Assembly: GCF_042477335.2 (NCBI RefSeq)
Contig: NC_091264.1
Coordinates: 36,566,886-36,630,885 of the forward strand
Origin: Ovis canadensis
Lineage: Eukaryota; Chordata; Mammalia; Artiodactyla; Bovidae
DNA length: 64,000 nucleotides
Direction: 5' to 3'
Shown here: positions 34,440-44,392 of the stretch, in pieces
Layout: every line of letters begins with the position of its first letter
Numbering within the stretch: the first letter of the stretch is position 1
The notes under the pieces: model-generated
Databases searched by the model: none
The model's input: the letters and a program-made list of their open reading frames with translations, nothing else
Told to the model about the DNA's origin: nothing
Position numbers and translations under genes: made by a program

Positions 34440-34732
34440 GCAGAATGTTAAATTGGAGAAGGAAATGGCAACCCACTCCAGTATTTTTCCCTAGAGAATC
34501 CTGTGGACAGAGGAGCCTGGTGGGCTGTTGTCCATGGGGTCGCACAGAGTCAGACACAACTGACGCGATTTAGCATGTATGCATGCATTGGAGAAGGACA
34601 TGGCAACCCACTCCAGTATTCTTGCCTGGAGAATCCCAGGGACAGAGGAGCCTGGTGGGCTGCTGTCTATGGGTCGCACAGAGTCAGACACAACTGAAAC
34701 GACTTAGCAGCATCAGCAGCAGAGTGTTACAT
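34440..34732 (+). repeat. BovA2 SINE with TSD
   Basis: Sense dimer, body 34454-34718: two BovA units joined at 'gcatgcattggagaaggac', with the short tail 'agcagcatcagcagc'. The TSD is 14 bp with two mismatches: 34440-34453 (gcagaatgttaaat) and 34719-34732 (gcagagtgttacat). The forward 64-codon frame is SINE translation. Confidence 0.95.
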
Positions 34733-35074
34733 GGTTATGAAATAAAAATAAGTCATTTAACTTTTGGTTGCTGTCCAACCAAAGGTCAATGATACTAGTG
34801 ACAATATTCTCCAATAAAAATGCTTTCAAAGAAAAGCTCCACATAAATCACTTTTTCCTTATAACACTATGATGAGATAAGGAGGCTACTAGAGTTATTC
34901 TCACAGAGCAAATTTTAAAAAAGATTCTGAAGCTTTATTATCCAAAGCTGGTAGAAACAATGAAGCTTAGAACCTGGATTTAATATTTTTCTGTTTAGAA
35001 ATGATTGCACTTTGTCTTACTGCACTGGTCATTCTATAAAGACAAAATCAGTAATCACTGAATTAAAAATCTCT
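34733..35074. other. Unassigned AT-rich DNA
   Basis: No gene or repeat is recognised in this spacer. Confidence 0.4.
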
Positions 35075-35663
35075 AAGCAGGAGCATCTTTTTTGGGGGTG
35101 TTAGTTCTAAAAGGTCTTGTAGGTCTTCATAGAACTGTTCAACTTCAGCTTCTTCAGCATTACTGGTTGGGGCATAGACCTGGATTACTGTGATATTGAA
35201 TGGTTTGCCTTGGAAATGAACAGAGATCATTGTGGTATTTTTGAGATTGCATCCAAGTACTGCATTTCAGACTCTTTTGTTGACCATGATGGCTACTCCA
35301 TTTCTTCTAAGGGATTCCTGTCCACAGTAGTAGATATAATGTTCATCTGAGTTAAATTCAGCCAACTAGACATGGAACAACAGACTTGTGCCAAATAGGA
35401 AAAAGAGTACATCAAGCTGTATATCGTCACCCTACTTACTAAACTTATATGCAGAGTACATCATGAGAAATGCTGAGAGTCTTGAGAGTCCCTTGGACTG
35501 CAAGGAGATCCAACCAGTCCATTCTAAAGGAGATCAGTCCTGGGTGTTCTCTGGGATTTGGTGATGGACAGGGAGGCCTGGTGTGCTGCGATTCATGGGG
35601 TTGCAAAGATTTGGACACGACTGAGCGACTGAACTGAACTGAACTGAACTGAAGCAGGAGCAT
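35075..35663. mobile_element. Rearranged BovB insertion (5' inversion) with exact TSD
   Basis: Three BovB segments lie between exact 12 bp repeats 'aagcaggagcat' (35075-35086 and 35652-35663). Segment 1, 35087 to about 35360, is antisense endonuclease-domain sequence and matches 39607-39897. Segment 2, about 35361-35478, is sense reverse-transcriptase sequence (the 'acatggaacaacagac' to 'gagtacatcatgagaaatgctg' part). Segment 3, about 35479-35651, is the sense 3' end with a (GAACT)n tail, itself with an internal deletion. One TSD around all of it points to a single insertion with 5' inversion and deletion, as twin priming produces. No usable frame remains. Confidence 0.9.
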
Positions 35664-36243
35664 GGACTGCTAGCCGGGCTGTGCTCAGTCTTGCCCAGGC
35701 TGTGGCTGGGTTGCCCTCAGGCTGGACGCGGTTGAGCACGCTGAGGCAGAAGGCTATGGTCAGGACTGGAGGCATGGTGAGGAAAAAGACCGGTGCCCGC
35801 TCACGCACAAGGCAAGCACCTGCTGCAGCATCCCCCATCAGGTCCAGTGACAAGGGCAACATTGCCCTCCCTCCTCTTGTCACAACAGCCTCAGGATCGC
35901 CCACCTCAAGGTCCCAGCGCTGCCCACCCCAGTGATCCCCACCATCCCTCCCACTTTCGCCGACCCTTTTGGCACAATTGCTTTGACAAGTTCTTCCCAG
36001 GAACATCTCTTTCAACTTTTTCACAGACAGCAGCAAGTGCTACAAGACAGAGAATTCTTGAGCTGCCAGCTTCCTGCCACCCCACAAGCCTGCTCATGCC
36101 CACTCTTCTTTTCCATGTCTCCACATCCATGTGACTCACCTGCCACCCACCCATTCTGCCCAGTCCCCCAGCCTCCTCGATAGAGATGGCCAGTGTGGAG
36201 CCAGTCCGCCTGTGTGGATTCCTCTCTGCCCTAATCAATTGTG
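35664..36243. other. GC-rich island of unknown origin
   Basis: About 580 bp clearly richer in G and C, and with more CpG, than any neighbour. It starts right at the BovB TSD and ends at a Bov-tA TSD. Overlapping frames are open on both strands: reverse 35593-36036, whose last part is BovB, and reverse 35906-36238; forward 35681-35935, 35793-36134 and 35932-36183. None shows a domain I recognise. A decayed processed pseudogene or a divergent LTR would both fit, and I cannot choose between them. Confidence 0.55.
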
Positions 36244-36477
36244 GTTCCTAACTGCTGTTTTAGTCTCTTAAGCCCTGTTAGAGTGACTCTTTTGCAACCC
36301 CATGGCCTGTAGCCTGCCAGGCTCCTCCATCCATGGGATTTCCCAGGCAAGAATACTGGAGTGGGTTGCCATTCCCTTCCCCAAGAGATCTTCCCCACCA
36401 GGGATCCAAACCATCTCATCATTAGCAAGTGGATTCTTTACCATGGGCCACCTGGGAAGCTCTGCAGTTCCTAACTG
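36244..36477 (-). repeat. Bov-tA SINE with exact TSD
   Basis: Reverse copy, body 36255-36466, with an exact 11 bp TSD 'gttcctaactg' (36244-36254 and 36467-36477). The head complement reads 'gggccacctgggaagc'. Its target is the right edge of the GC-rich island. Confidence 0.95.
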
Positions 36478-36830
36478 GAGCTCTGTAAAAATGGAACTCC
36501 ATAAAAATGTTAATAAGTACTGGACTAGAGGAGGTCAGTATGTAGTGGGGGAATAAATAAAAGAAATAATAATCTCTTTAAAGAGGAGTAATTTTTTGGT
36601 AACAATTCTTTCCCCATCTCCTCCCTTGGCAAGGAAATGGAGGAATAAGTAAGATGAAAGTGAAGGCCAAATAAATAAGGGGCTTTTTAGAGCTGAAGAG
36701 ACTGGTGGAAGGCAGACTTGACAAGGTAACTTTGAACTTGTTAAGGTATCCTCCACTTAGGAATTTTGCTTTGATGACCTGAAGCAGAGAGGGCCGTGCT
36801 GCATTTCTGAGCATTCAAATGCACTCGCTA
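36478..36830. other. Unassigned DNA
   Basis: Two overlapping reverse frames (36535-36756 and 36578-36814) have no recognised domain. Not called as genes. Confidence 0.4.
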
Positions 36831-37069
36831 TTGCTGCTGCTGCTAAGTCGCTTCAGTATGTCCGACTCTGTGCAGCCACATAGATGGCAGCCCACCAGGC
36901 TCCCCCTGCCTGGGATTCTCCAGGCAAGGACACTGGAGAAGGTTGCCATTTCCTTCTCCAATGCATGAAAGTGAAGTAGCAACCCCATGGACTGTAGCCT
37001 ACCAGGCTCCTCTGTCCATGGGATTCTCCAGGCAAGAGTACTGGAGTGGGTTGCCATCGCCTTCTCCTA
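36831..37069 (-). repeat. BovA2 SINE with internal deletion
   Basis: Reverse dimer that begins with (GCT)n 'ttgctgctgctgctaagtcg' and ends at 'gccatcgccttctcc'. At the linker 'gaaagtgaagtagcaacccc' about 40 bp of the second unit is missing. The several 70-80-codon frames here are SINE translation. Confidence 0.93.
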
Positions 37070-37184
37070 TAGGTACTCAATCTTTTGTGCTCTTCAGGAC
37101 TCTAAAAAGAGAAACAATGTTTATAGTTTGCTTTTTTTTCTATATGTGTTGCATATAAATATAGTACTATCAGTTCAGTTCAGT

Positions 37185-38375
37185 TCAGTTGCTCAGTCCT
37201 GTCCGACTATTTGTGACCCCATGAACCACAGCACGCCAGGCCTCCCTGTCCATCACCAACCCCCAGATTTCATTCAGACTCTGGTCTATCGAGTCGGTGA
37301 TGCCATCCAGCCATCTCATCCTCTGTCCTCTTCTCCTCCTGCCCCCAATCCCTCCCAGCATCAGGGTCTTTTCCAATGAGTCAACTCTTCGCATCAGGTG
37401 GCCGAAGTACTGGAGTTTCAGCTTTAGCATCATTCCTTCCAAAGAAATCCCAAGGCTGATCTCCTTCAGAACAGACTGGTTGGATCTCCTTGCAGTCCAA
37501 GGGACTCTCAAGAGTCTTCTCCAACACCACAGTTCAAAAGCATCAATTCTTCGGCGCTCAGCCTTCTTCACAGTCCAACTCTCACATCCCCACATGACCA
37601 CAGGAAAAACCATAGCCTTGACTAGATGGACCTTAGTCGGCAAAGTAATGTCTCTGCTTTTGAGTATACCATCTAGGGTGGTCATAACTTTTCTTCCAAG
37701 GAGTAAGCGTCTTTTAATTTCATGGCTGCAATCACCATCGGCAGTGATTTTGGAGCCCCCCAAAATAAAGTCTGACACTGTTTCCACTGTTTCCCCATCT
37801 ATTTGCCATGAAGTGATAGGACTGGATGCCATGATCTTCATTTTCTGAATGTTGAGCTTTAGGCCAACTTTTTCACACTCCTCTTTCACTTTCATCAAGA
37901 GGCTTTTGAGTTCCTCTTCACTTTCTGCCATAAGGGTGGTGTCATCTGCATATCTGAGGTTATTGATATTTCTCCTGGCAATCTTGATTCCATCTTGTGT
38001 TTCTTCCAGTCCAGCGTTTCTCATGATGTACTCTGCATAGAAGTTAAATAAGCAGGGTGACAATATACAGCCTTGATGTACTCCTTTTCCTATTTGGAAC
38101 CAGTCTGTTGTTCCATGTCCAGTTCTAACTGTTGCTTCCTGACCTGCATACAGATTTCTCAAGAGGCAGGGCAGGTGGTCTGGTATTGCCATCTGTTGAA
38201 GAATTTTCCACAGTTTATTGTGATCCACACAGTCAAAGGCTTTGGCATAGTCAATAAAGCAGAAATAGATGTTTTTCTGGAACTCTCTTGCTTTTTCCAT
38301 GATCCAGCTGATGTTGGCAATTTGATTTCTGGTTCCTCTGCCTTTTCTAAAACCAGCTTTCATCAGGAAGTTCAT
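37185..38375 (-). pseudogene. BovB reverse transcriptase, broken
   Basis: A 396-codon open part that ends at the normal BovB terminus '..[13 protein letters not shown]'. It keeps '[17 protein letters not shown]' (palm motif A), '[19 protein letters not shown]' and the YADD catalytic motif, plus the C-terminal '[15 protein letters not shown]' region. A frameshift near 38350-38375 separates it from the upstream part (38347-38571), which holds 'WPQDWKW'-like and '[16 protein letters not shown]' sequence. The RT core looks chemically intact, but the element is not because the reading frame is cut several times. Confidence 0.92.
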
Positions 38376-39036
38376 GGTTCATGTATTGCTGAAGCCTGGC
38401 TTGGAGAGTTTTGAGCATTACTTTACTAGCATGTGAGATGAGTGCAATTGTGTGGTAGTTTGAGCATTCTTTGGCATTGCCTTTCTTTGGGATTGGAATG
38501 AAAACTGACCATTTCCAGTCCTGTGGGCACTGCTGAGTTTTCCAACTTTGCTGGCATATTGAATGCAACACTTAGACAGCATCACCTTTCAGGATTTGAA
38601 ATAGCTCAACTGGAATTCCATCACCTCCACTAGCTTTGTTCATATTGATGATTTCCAAGGCCCACTTGACTTCACATTCCAGGATGTCTGGCTCTAGATT
38701 AGTGATCACACCATCATGATTATCTGGGTCGTGAAGATCTTTATTGTATAGTTCTTCTGTGTATTCTTGCCACCTCTTCTTAATATCTTCTGCTTCTGTT
38801 AGGTCCATACCATTTCTGTCCTTTATCGAGCCCATCTTTGCATGAAATGTTCCCTTGGTATTTCTAATTTTTTTGAAGAGATCTCTAGTCTTTCTCATTC
38901 TGTTCTTTTCCTCTATTTCTTTGCATTGATTGCTGAAGAAGGCTTTCTTATCTCTTCTTGCTGTTCTCTGGAACTCTACATTCAGATGCTTATATCTTTC
39001 CTTTTCTCCTTTGCTTTTTGCCTCTCTTCTTTTCAC
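38347..39036 (-). pseudogene. BovB linker and RT N-terminal region, broken
   Basis: Two pieces in one frame separated by a single stop at 38572-38574 (..LKGDAV*). The upstream piece, 154 codons from 39036, is strongly basic and probably helical (KRREAKSKGEKERYKH...) and lies between endonuclease and RT in RTE elements. It ends in 'NKASGGDGIPVELFQ', the same start of RT seen in the 21.8 kb copy. Confidence 0.88.
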
Positions 39037-39038
39037 AG

Positions 39039-39272
39039 CTATTTGTAAGGCCTACCTGACAGCCATTTTGCTTTTTTGCATTTCTTTTCCATGGGGATGG
39101 TCTTGATCCCTGTCTTCTGTACAATGTCACGAACCTCATTCCATAGTTCATCAGGCACTCTATCTATCAGATCTAATCCCTTAAATCTATTTCTCACTTC
39201 CACTGTATAATCATAAGGGATTTGATTTAGGTCATACCTGAATGGTCTAGCAGTTTTCCCTACTTTCTTCAA
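39039..39272 (-). pseudogene. BovB inter-domain fragment
   Basis: A 77-codon remnant (..FRYDLNQIPYDYTVEVRNRFKGLDLIDRVPDELWNEV..), the segment after the endonuclease in BovB. It is separated by a frame change from the next piece. Between 39272 and 39560 the frame is disrupted further. Confidence 0.8.
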
Positions 39273-39560
39273 TTTGAGTCTGAATTTGGTAATAAGGAGT
39301 TCATGATCTGAGCCATAGTCAGCTCCTGGTCTTGTTTTTGTTGACTCTATAGAGCTTCTCCATCTTTGGCTGCAAAGAATATAATCAATCTGATTTCAGT
39401 GTTGACCATCTGGTGATGTCCATGTGTAGAGTCTTCTCTTGTGTTGTTGGAAGAGGGTGTTTGCTATGACCAGTGCATTTTCTTGGCAAAACTCTATTAG
39501 TCTTTGCCCTGCTTCATTCCGCATTCCAAGGCCAAATTTGCCTGTTACTCCAGGTGTTTC

Positions 39561-39991
39561 TTAACTTCCTACTTTTGCATTCCAGTCCCCTATAATGAAA
39601 AGGACATCTTTTTTGGGTGTTAGTTCTAAAAGGTCTTGTAGGTCTTCATAAAACTGTTCAACTTTAGCTTCTTCAGCGTTACTGGTTGGGGCATAGACTT
39701 GGATAACTGTAATATTGAATGGTTTGCCTTGGAGACGAACAGAGATCATTCTCATTTTTGAGATCGCATCCAAGTACTGCATTTCAGACTCTTTTGTTGA
39801 CCATGATGGCTACTCCATTTCTTCTGAGGGATTCCTGCTCTGAGGGATTCCTGGTCACAGTAGTAGTAGATATAATGGTCATCTGAGTTAAATTCACCCA
39901 TTCTAGTCCATTTTAGTTCACTGATTCCTAGAATGTCAACGTTCACTCTTGCCATCTCTTGTTTGACCTCTTCCAATTTGCCTTGATTCAT
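39561..39991 (-). pseudogene. BovB endonuclease (APE-type), frameshifted
   Basis: Two overlapping frames. 39752-39991 begins 'MNQGKLEEVKQEMARVNVDILGISELKW', the N-terminal part of the APE-like nuclease, and loses homology after 'CDQESLR'. 39561-39782 resumes as 'ISVRLQGKPFNITVIQVYAPTSNAEE' and includes the catalytic-type 'GDWNAKVG'. The frame break coincides with a 16 bp tandem duplication at 39824-39853. A stop follows at 'KVGS*'. Confidence 0.9.
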
Positions 39992-40258
39992 GGACCTGAC
40001 ATTCCAGGTTCCTATGCAATATTGCTCTTTACAACATCAGACCTTGCTTCTATCACCAGTCACATCCACAGCTGGGTATTGTTTTGCTTTGCCTTCATCC
40101 CTTCATTCTTTCTGGAGTTATTTTTCCACTGATCTTCAGTAGCATATTGGGCACCTAATGACCTGGAGAGTTCCTTTTTCAGTATCCTATTATTTTGCCT
40201 TTTCATACTGTTCATGGGGTTCTCAAGGCAAGAATACTGAAGTGGTTTGCCATTCCAG

Positions 40259-41341
40259 CATTTATTATCTTTGAAAATTTACTCCATTAATAAAATCTAA
40301 ATTTTCAGGAATTAAATGTAACTATTGAATGCTTTATGGTTCTCATTAGTTCTTACCATCAATATCTATTAGTTCATCCACCCTGATCCCTTCAAGTTCA
40401 ACAATATGCCCCTTTTCCACTCACTTCCCCACCACACCTTCTGCATGTCTCATCCTCTGATACTGATATCTGTCCCTGTCTACCTTCTGAACAGGATGGA
40501 AGGGAGGATTCCTGGGCAGAGTCCATATTGTCTAAATTTGTGTCATTGGCTCTTACAATACCTAGCAATATATCTGTGAAGCAAAATAAACTAAATTCTA
40601 GACCAGATTTTCATTTGGAACAGGAGAATGTATCTGTTAAGAACACCTCAGCCATCGGCGTAGGCAGCGAAATTGTTCTTTGTGGCTAGTGTGATCTGTC
40701 TCTCTTTCTGTTTGTCCTGTGTCCATTCTTACCATTTTCCAAATATCTCTGGGAGTCTGACCCTTGCCTGGCCCTCTTTTCCTCACTCTCCTTACATTTT
40801 CTGCCATTTGCAGGCAGTCTGACACTTCCCATTCTGTCTTGCACTTCTTTAACAGTTACTATGAATGGGTTTAAATTTTTTTTCTCTTCTTAGTTCTTTT
40901 TGGGAATCTAGGTCCATGATTGCATGGGCATGTGTGAAAATTTAAAGAGATGGTTGTAAAAATGAAGAGCCTTGTAAAAACATGCTCCTTGAAAATAGTT
41001 AACAGACACCATTTATTGTCCACATATTGTGTGGGAGGCTTTGGAATGGGCAGAAGTAGTCCAAGTTCTCAGGCAGTTGACAACAATGCTTAAACACTGG
41101 GTTTCCGCTAATGGCCCATAGGGACAAACTGAAGGAATCTCAGTCTGTGAGTGACACAACAAGATTTATATTCTAGAAAGAAAGGGTTTGCTGCAATTAA
41201 AGAATTATCTGGAAGATGCAAAACAGAAGATGGGACTGCCAGTGTAGCGGCTTACTGAATTAGTTTCAGGAAAAATATTATGGCTCAGGGAATAATAAAG
41301 GAGAAATAGAGAAGATCGAAAACATGTGAGAGTTACACAAC
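40259..41341. other. Unassigned DNA, 1.1 kb
   Basis: No supported gene. A reverse 62-codon frame (40637-40825) is rich in charged residues but has no known family. Parts of 40340-40580 might be L2, though too weak to call. Confidence 0.4.
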
Positions 41342-41432
41342 CAGCCCTCCGTACCCATAGCCATGGATTCAATCAACTGTGGGTTGAAAACATCCAAAAA
41401 ATTTTTTTTCAGAACATTCCAAATAGCAAAAC

Positions 41433-42456
41433 TTGAATTTGCTGCATACAGGCAACTATTTACAGAGTATTAAGATCATGGAAAAAGCAAGAGAGTTCCA
41501 GAAAAACATCTATTTCTGCTTTATTGACTATGCCAAAGCCTTTGACTGTGTGGATCACAATAAACTGTGGAAAATTCTTCAACAGATGGCAATACCAGAC
41601 CACCTGACTTGCTTCTTGAGAAATCTGTATGCAGGTCAGGAAGCAACAGTTAGAACTGGACATGGAACAACAGACTGGTTCCAAATAGGAAAAGGAGTAC
41701 GTCAAGGCTGTATATTGTCACCCTGCTTATTTAACTTCTATGTAGAGTACATCATGAGAAACGCTGGACTGGAAGAAACACAAGCTGGAATCAAGATTGC
41801 CGGGAGAAATATCAATAACCTCAGATATGCAGATGACACCACCCTTATGGCAGAAAGTGAAGAGGAACTCAAGAGCCTCTTGATGAAAGTGAAAGAGGAG
41901 AGTGAAAAAGTTGGCTTAAAGCTCAACATTCAGAAAACTAAGATCATGGCATCTGGTCCCATCACTTCATGGGAAATGGATGGGGAAACAGTGGAAACAG
42001 TGTCAGACTTTATTTTGGGGGGGCTCCAGAATCACTGCAGATGGTGACTGCATCCATGAAATTAAAAGACGCTTACTCCTTGTAAGAAAAGCTATGACCA
42101 ACCCAGATTGCATATTCAAAAGCAGAGACATTACTTTACTGACTAAGGTCCATCTAGTCAAGGCTATGGTTTTTCCAGTAGTCATGTATGGATGTGAGAG
42201 TTGGACTGTGAAGAAGGCTGAGTGCTAAAGAATTGATGCTTTTGAACTGTGGTGTTGGAGAAGACTCTTGAGAGTCCCTTGGACTTCAAGGAGATCCAAC
42301 CAGTCCATTCTGAAGGAGATCGGCCCTGGGATTTCTTTGGAAGGAATGATGCTAAAGCTGAAACTCCAGTACTTTGGACACCTGATGCGAAGAGTTGACT
42401 CATTGAAAAAGACTCTGATGCTGGGAGGGATTGAGGGCAGGAGGAGAAGGGGATGA
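41433..42456 (+). pseudogene. BovB reverse transcriptase, three broken pieces
   Basis: Piece 1, 41433-42047, carries '[29 protein letters not shown]', '[14 protein letters not shown]' and '[10 protein letters not shown]'. It then shifts at a run of seven G (42017-42023), where the 21.6 kb copy has six. Piece 2, 41980-42228, continues in the new frame and stops at a TAA (..KKAEC*). Piece 3 begins near 42268 (MRVPWTSRRSNQSILKEIGPG...) and stops before the normal C terminus. A dead copy. Confidence 0.9.
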
Positions 42457-42618
42457 CCGAGGATAAGATGGCTGGATGGCATCACGGACTAGCTGGATGT
42501 GAGTCTGAGTGAACTCCGGGAGATGGTGATGGACAGGGAGGCCTGGCATGCTGCAATTCATGGGGTCACAAAGATTTGGACACGACTGAGCGACTGAACT
42601 GAACTGAACTGAGCTGAA
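41472..42618 (+). mobile_element. BovB LINE, 5'-truncated, sense, inside a DNA transposon
   Basis: Starts abruptly at 'atcatggaaaaagcaagagag', inside the RT domain, and ends with (CTGAA)n 'gactgaactgaactgaactgagc'. It is roughly 1.15 kb long. Compared with the other copies it keeps the VRQG residues before CILSP and the YADD motif. Confidence 0.95.
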
Positions 42619-42626
42619 TATTTTAT

Positions 42627-42744
42627 TTGGGCATACCTGATGGCTTAGACGGTTAAAAAATCCACCTGAATGGCAGGAGACCTGGGTTCTCCCTGGTTGG
42701 GAAGATCCCCTGGAGAAGCGAAGGGCTATCCACTCCAGTATTAT
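42627..42744 (+). repeat. Bov-tA SINE, 3' part missing
   Basis: A sense head (gggcatacctgatggcttag) and linker (gttgggaagatcccctggagaagc) that stop at 'ccactccagtatt'. It lies immediately after the BovB tail and inside the Tigger-type element. The usual 'ttgcctggagaatccc' part is absent. Confidence 0.88.
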
Positions 42745-42959
42745 TTGTGTAGTATTTACATTGTATTAGGTATTATAAGTATTTAGAGATAATTTAAAGT
42801 ATGCAGGAGAACTGCACAGTGTACATGCAAATACTATGCCTTTTAGATAAAGGACTTGAGCATCCACAAATTTTGGTATCTGTGGGGGTCCTCAACCAAT
42901 CCCCTGCAGATACAAGGGATAACTGTACAAGAAAAAAACAGACAGGACTTGGTGATTAT

Positions 42960-43501
42960 CAAATGTGAGTGTGTGCACTGAAAGCAGAAGCATGGTAATT
43001 TTTGAATGGATGAAGAAAATGTGTTTTACATATATATATATATGGAAATTACTTAACCATGAAAAAAGAAAGAAAGAATGCCATTTGCAGCCACATGGAT
43101 GGACCTAGAGATTATGATACTAAGTGAAGTAAGTCAGAAAGAGAAAGACCATATAACTTATATGTAAAATATAAAATAAGACGCAGATGAACGTATCCAA
43201 GAAACAGAAGCAGACTGATAGATACAGAGAGCAAACTTGCGGCTGCCAAGGGAGAGGAGAGCAGGGGAGGACTGGGTTGAGAGTTTGGGATTAGCAGATG
43301 CAAACTATTATATATAAAAGGGATAAACCACAAGGTCCTAAGGTATAGCATAGGGAACTATATTCAATATCTTTTAATAAACCATATGTAAAAGAATATG
43401 AAAAACTGTATATGTATACATATATATATAGCCAATCACTTTGATGTACACCTGAAACTAACAGAATATTTGTACACCAACTATACTTCAATAAAAATAG
43501 A
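42960..43501 (+). repeat. L1 3' fragment
   Basis: 'aatggatgaagaaaatgtg' with a (TA)n run, then 'ccatttgcagccacatggatggacctagagattatgatac', 'aagtgaagtaagtcagaaagag' and 'gtacacctgaaactaac', ending in 'tatacttcaataaaaata'. This is the end of L1 ORF2 and the short 3' UTR of older ruminant L1. No frame persists. The left edge is approximate. Confidence 0.85.
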
Positions 43502-44285
43502 GTGAACAGAGATTGAAAGTGTAGTGTAAGTTAGAGGAAGAAAAACATGATTGAAAATTGAGAATTAATTAATTAAGAGTTAAAGCTTAGTTGACCAGAA
43601 ATTTAACAGCACAAATTTTGTTATGTCCTTAAATAAGATCAGTCATTGTGAACAAACTGTAAGGCAGGAAGGAAAAAGTGTCTCTTAGTGCCTATTTCTG
43701 AGCACAGAGAAATGGAGAACAGATATCAGATGATATAAAATGCCAGGCTAGAGGCTGAGGTCCTTAACAGCATCCATCACAAGAGAGCTGCCAAGTACAC
43801 AGGACTTCCCTGATTGGGAGGGTCTAATTCTACTCAGTGAGGTTAACAGTGCATCATTTTGCTCCAGTCACTATTTCACAAAATTATTAACAAACGGAAG
43901 GAAGAAAATACGAAGTTTCAGAAATTAAAAAAGTGACATTTTAGATCAAAGAAAGCCCTAAAATAGGTACAAGCTAGTTTATAGAAAGAGGTAAATGGAA
44001 AGCTCTCAACTGTGAAATTGCTATCCTTTTTCCAAAACATAGTAGCCTTTAGCGCTATAAATTGCCACCTAGTACTGCATGAAAGGTTAATTGTTTTAAC
44101 AAAAGCCAGCCAGTCTGTTCTTCGGGAACCTTGGTTCTACCCAAATAATGCCTGAATATCTGTAAGGCCAGAGGAGATATTTTAAATAGTAGAAACAAAA
44201 CATACCATCCATATAAAGTATGCCTGAACACTGGAAGTTAAACTAGAGATTGTGCAACAAAATTAGGCCAGTAAAGTTGTTTTCT
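43502..44285. other. Unassigned DNA
   Basis: No gene. A very short SINE-head-like stretch, 'aggacttccctgattggg' at about 43801, is too short to call. Confidence 0.4.
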
Positions 44286-44392
44286 GCTTCCACAGTAGCT
44301 CAGTGGTAAAGAATCCACCTGCAATGCAAGAGATTCAGGAGTTGTGAGCTGGATCCCTGGGTCAAGAAGATCCCCTGGAGGAGGGAATTGGC
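44286..44392 (+). repeat. Bov-tA SINE, 3' part missing
   Basis: A sense head 'gcttccacagtagctcagtgg' and linker 'gtcaagaagatcccctggagg', cut off at 'gaattggc' where an antisense BovB begins. The lost half does not reappear on the other side of the BovB. Confidence 0.88.

Larger units (their letters stand above)
37169..40258 (-). mobile_element. BovB (RTE) LINE, near full length, antisense
   Basis: The most complete BovB in the window, about 3.1 kb. The 3' end is at 37169 with (CAGTT)n, the complement of the pentamer tail. The reverse-transcriptase region is at 37.2-38.7 kb, a linker with a 'KRREAKSKGEKERYKHLNVEF' region at 38.6-39.04 kb, and the endonuclease at 39.56-39.99 kb. The 5' part ends in 'aagtggtttgccattcc'. 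The true 5' end of BovB lies further out, so this copy is 5'-truncated. No TSD was seen. Confidence 0.95.
41342..42930. mobile_element. Tigger-type DNA transposon (MER2-like) split by BovB and a SINE
   Basis: The outer halves are at 41342 to about 41468 (cagccctccgtacccatagcc; tggattcaatcaactgtggg) and about 42745-42930 (acattgtattaggtattataag; gacttgagcatccacaaatttt; ccctgcagatacaagggataactgta). Together they match the MER2-like Tigger non-autonomous consensus. The termini are imperfect inverted repeats. The BovB and SINE lie exactly at 'caactatttacagagtatt | gtatttacattg'. It encodes no transposase. Confidence 0.75.

Noticed and set aside
37297..38414. Forward frames of 183, 63 and 113 codons
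   Set aside because: They are antisense to the BovB reverse transcriptase. The same shadow proteins appear opposite the other BovB copies (for example 22565-23107 and 44534-44797).
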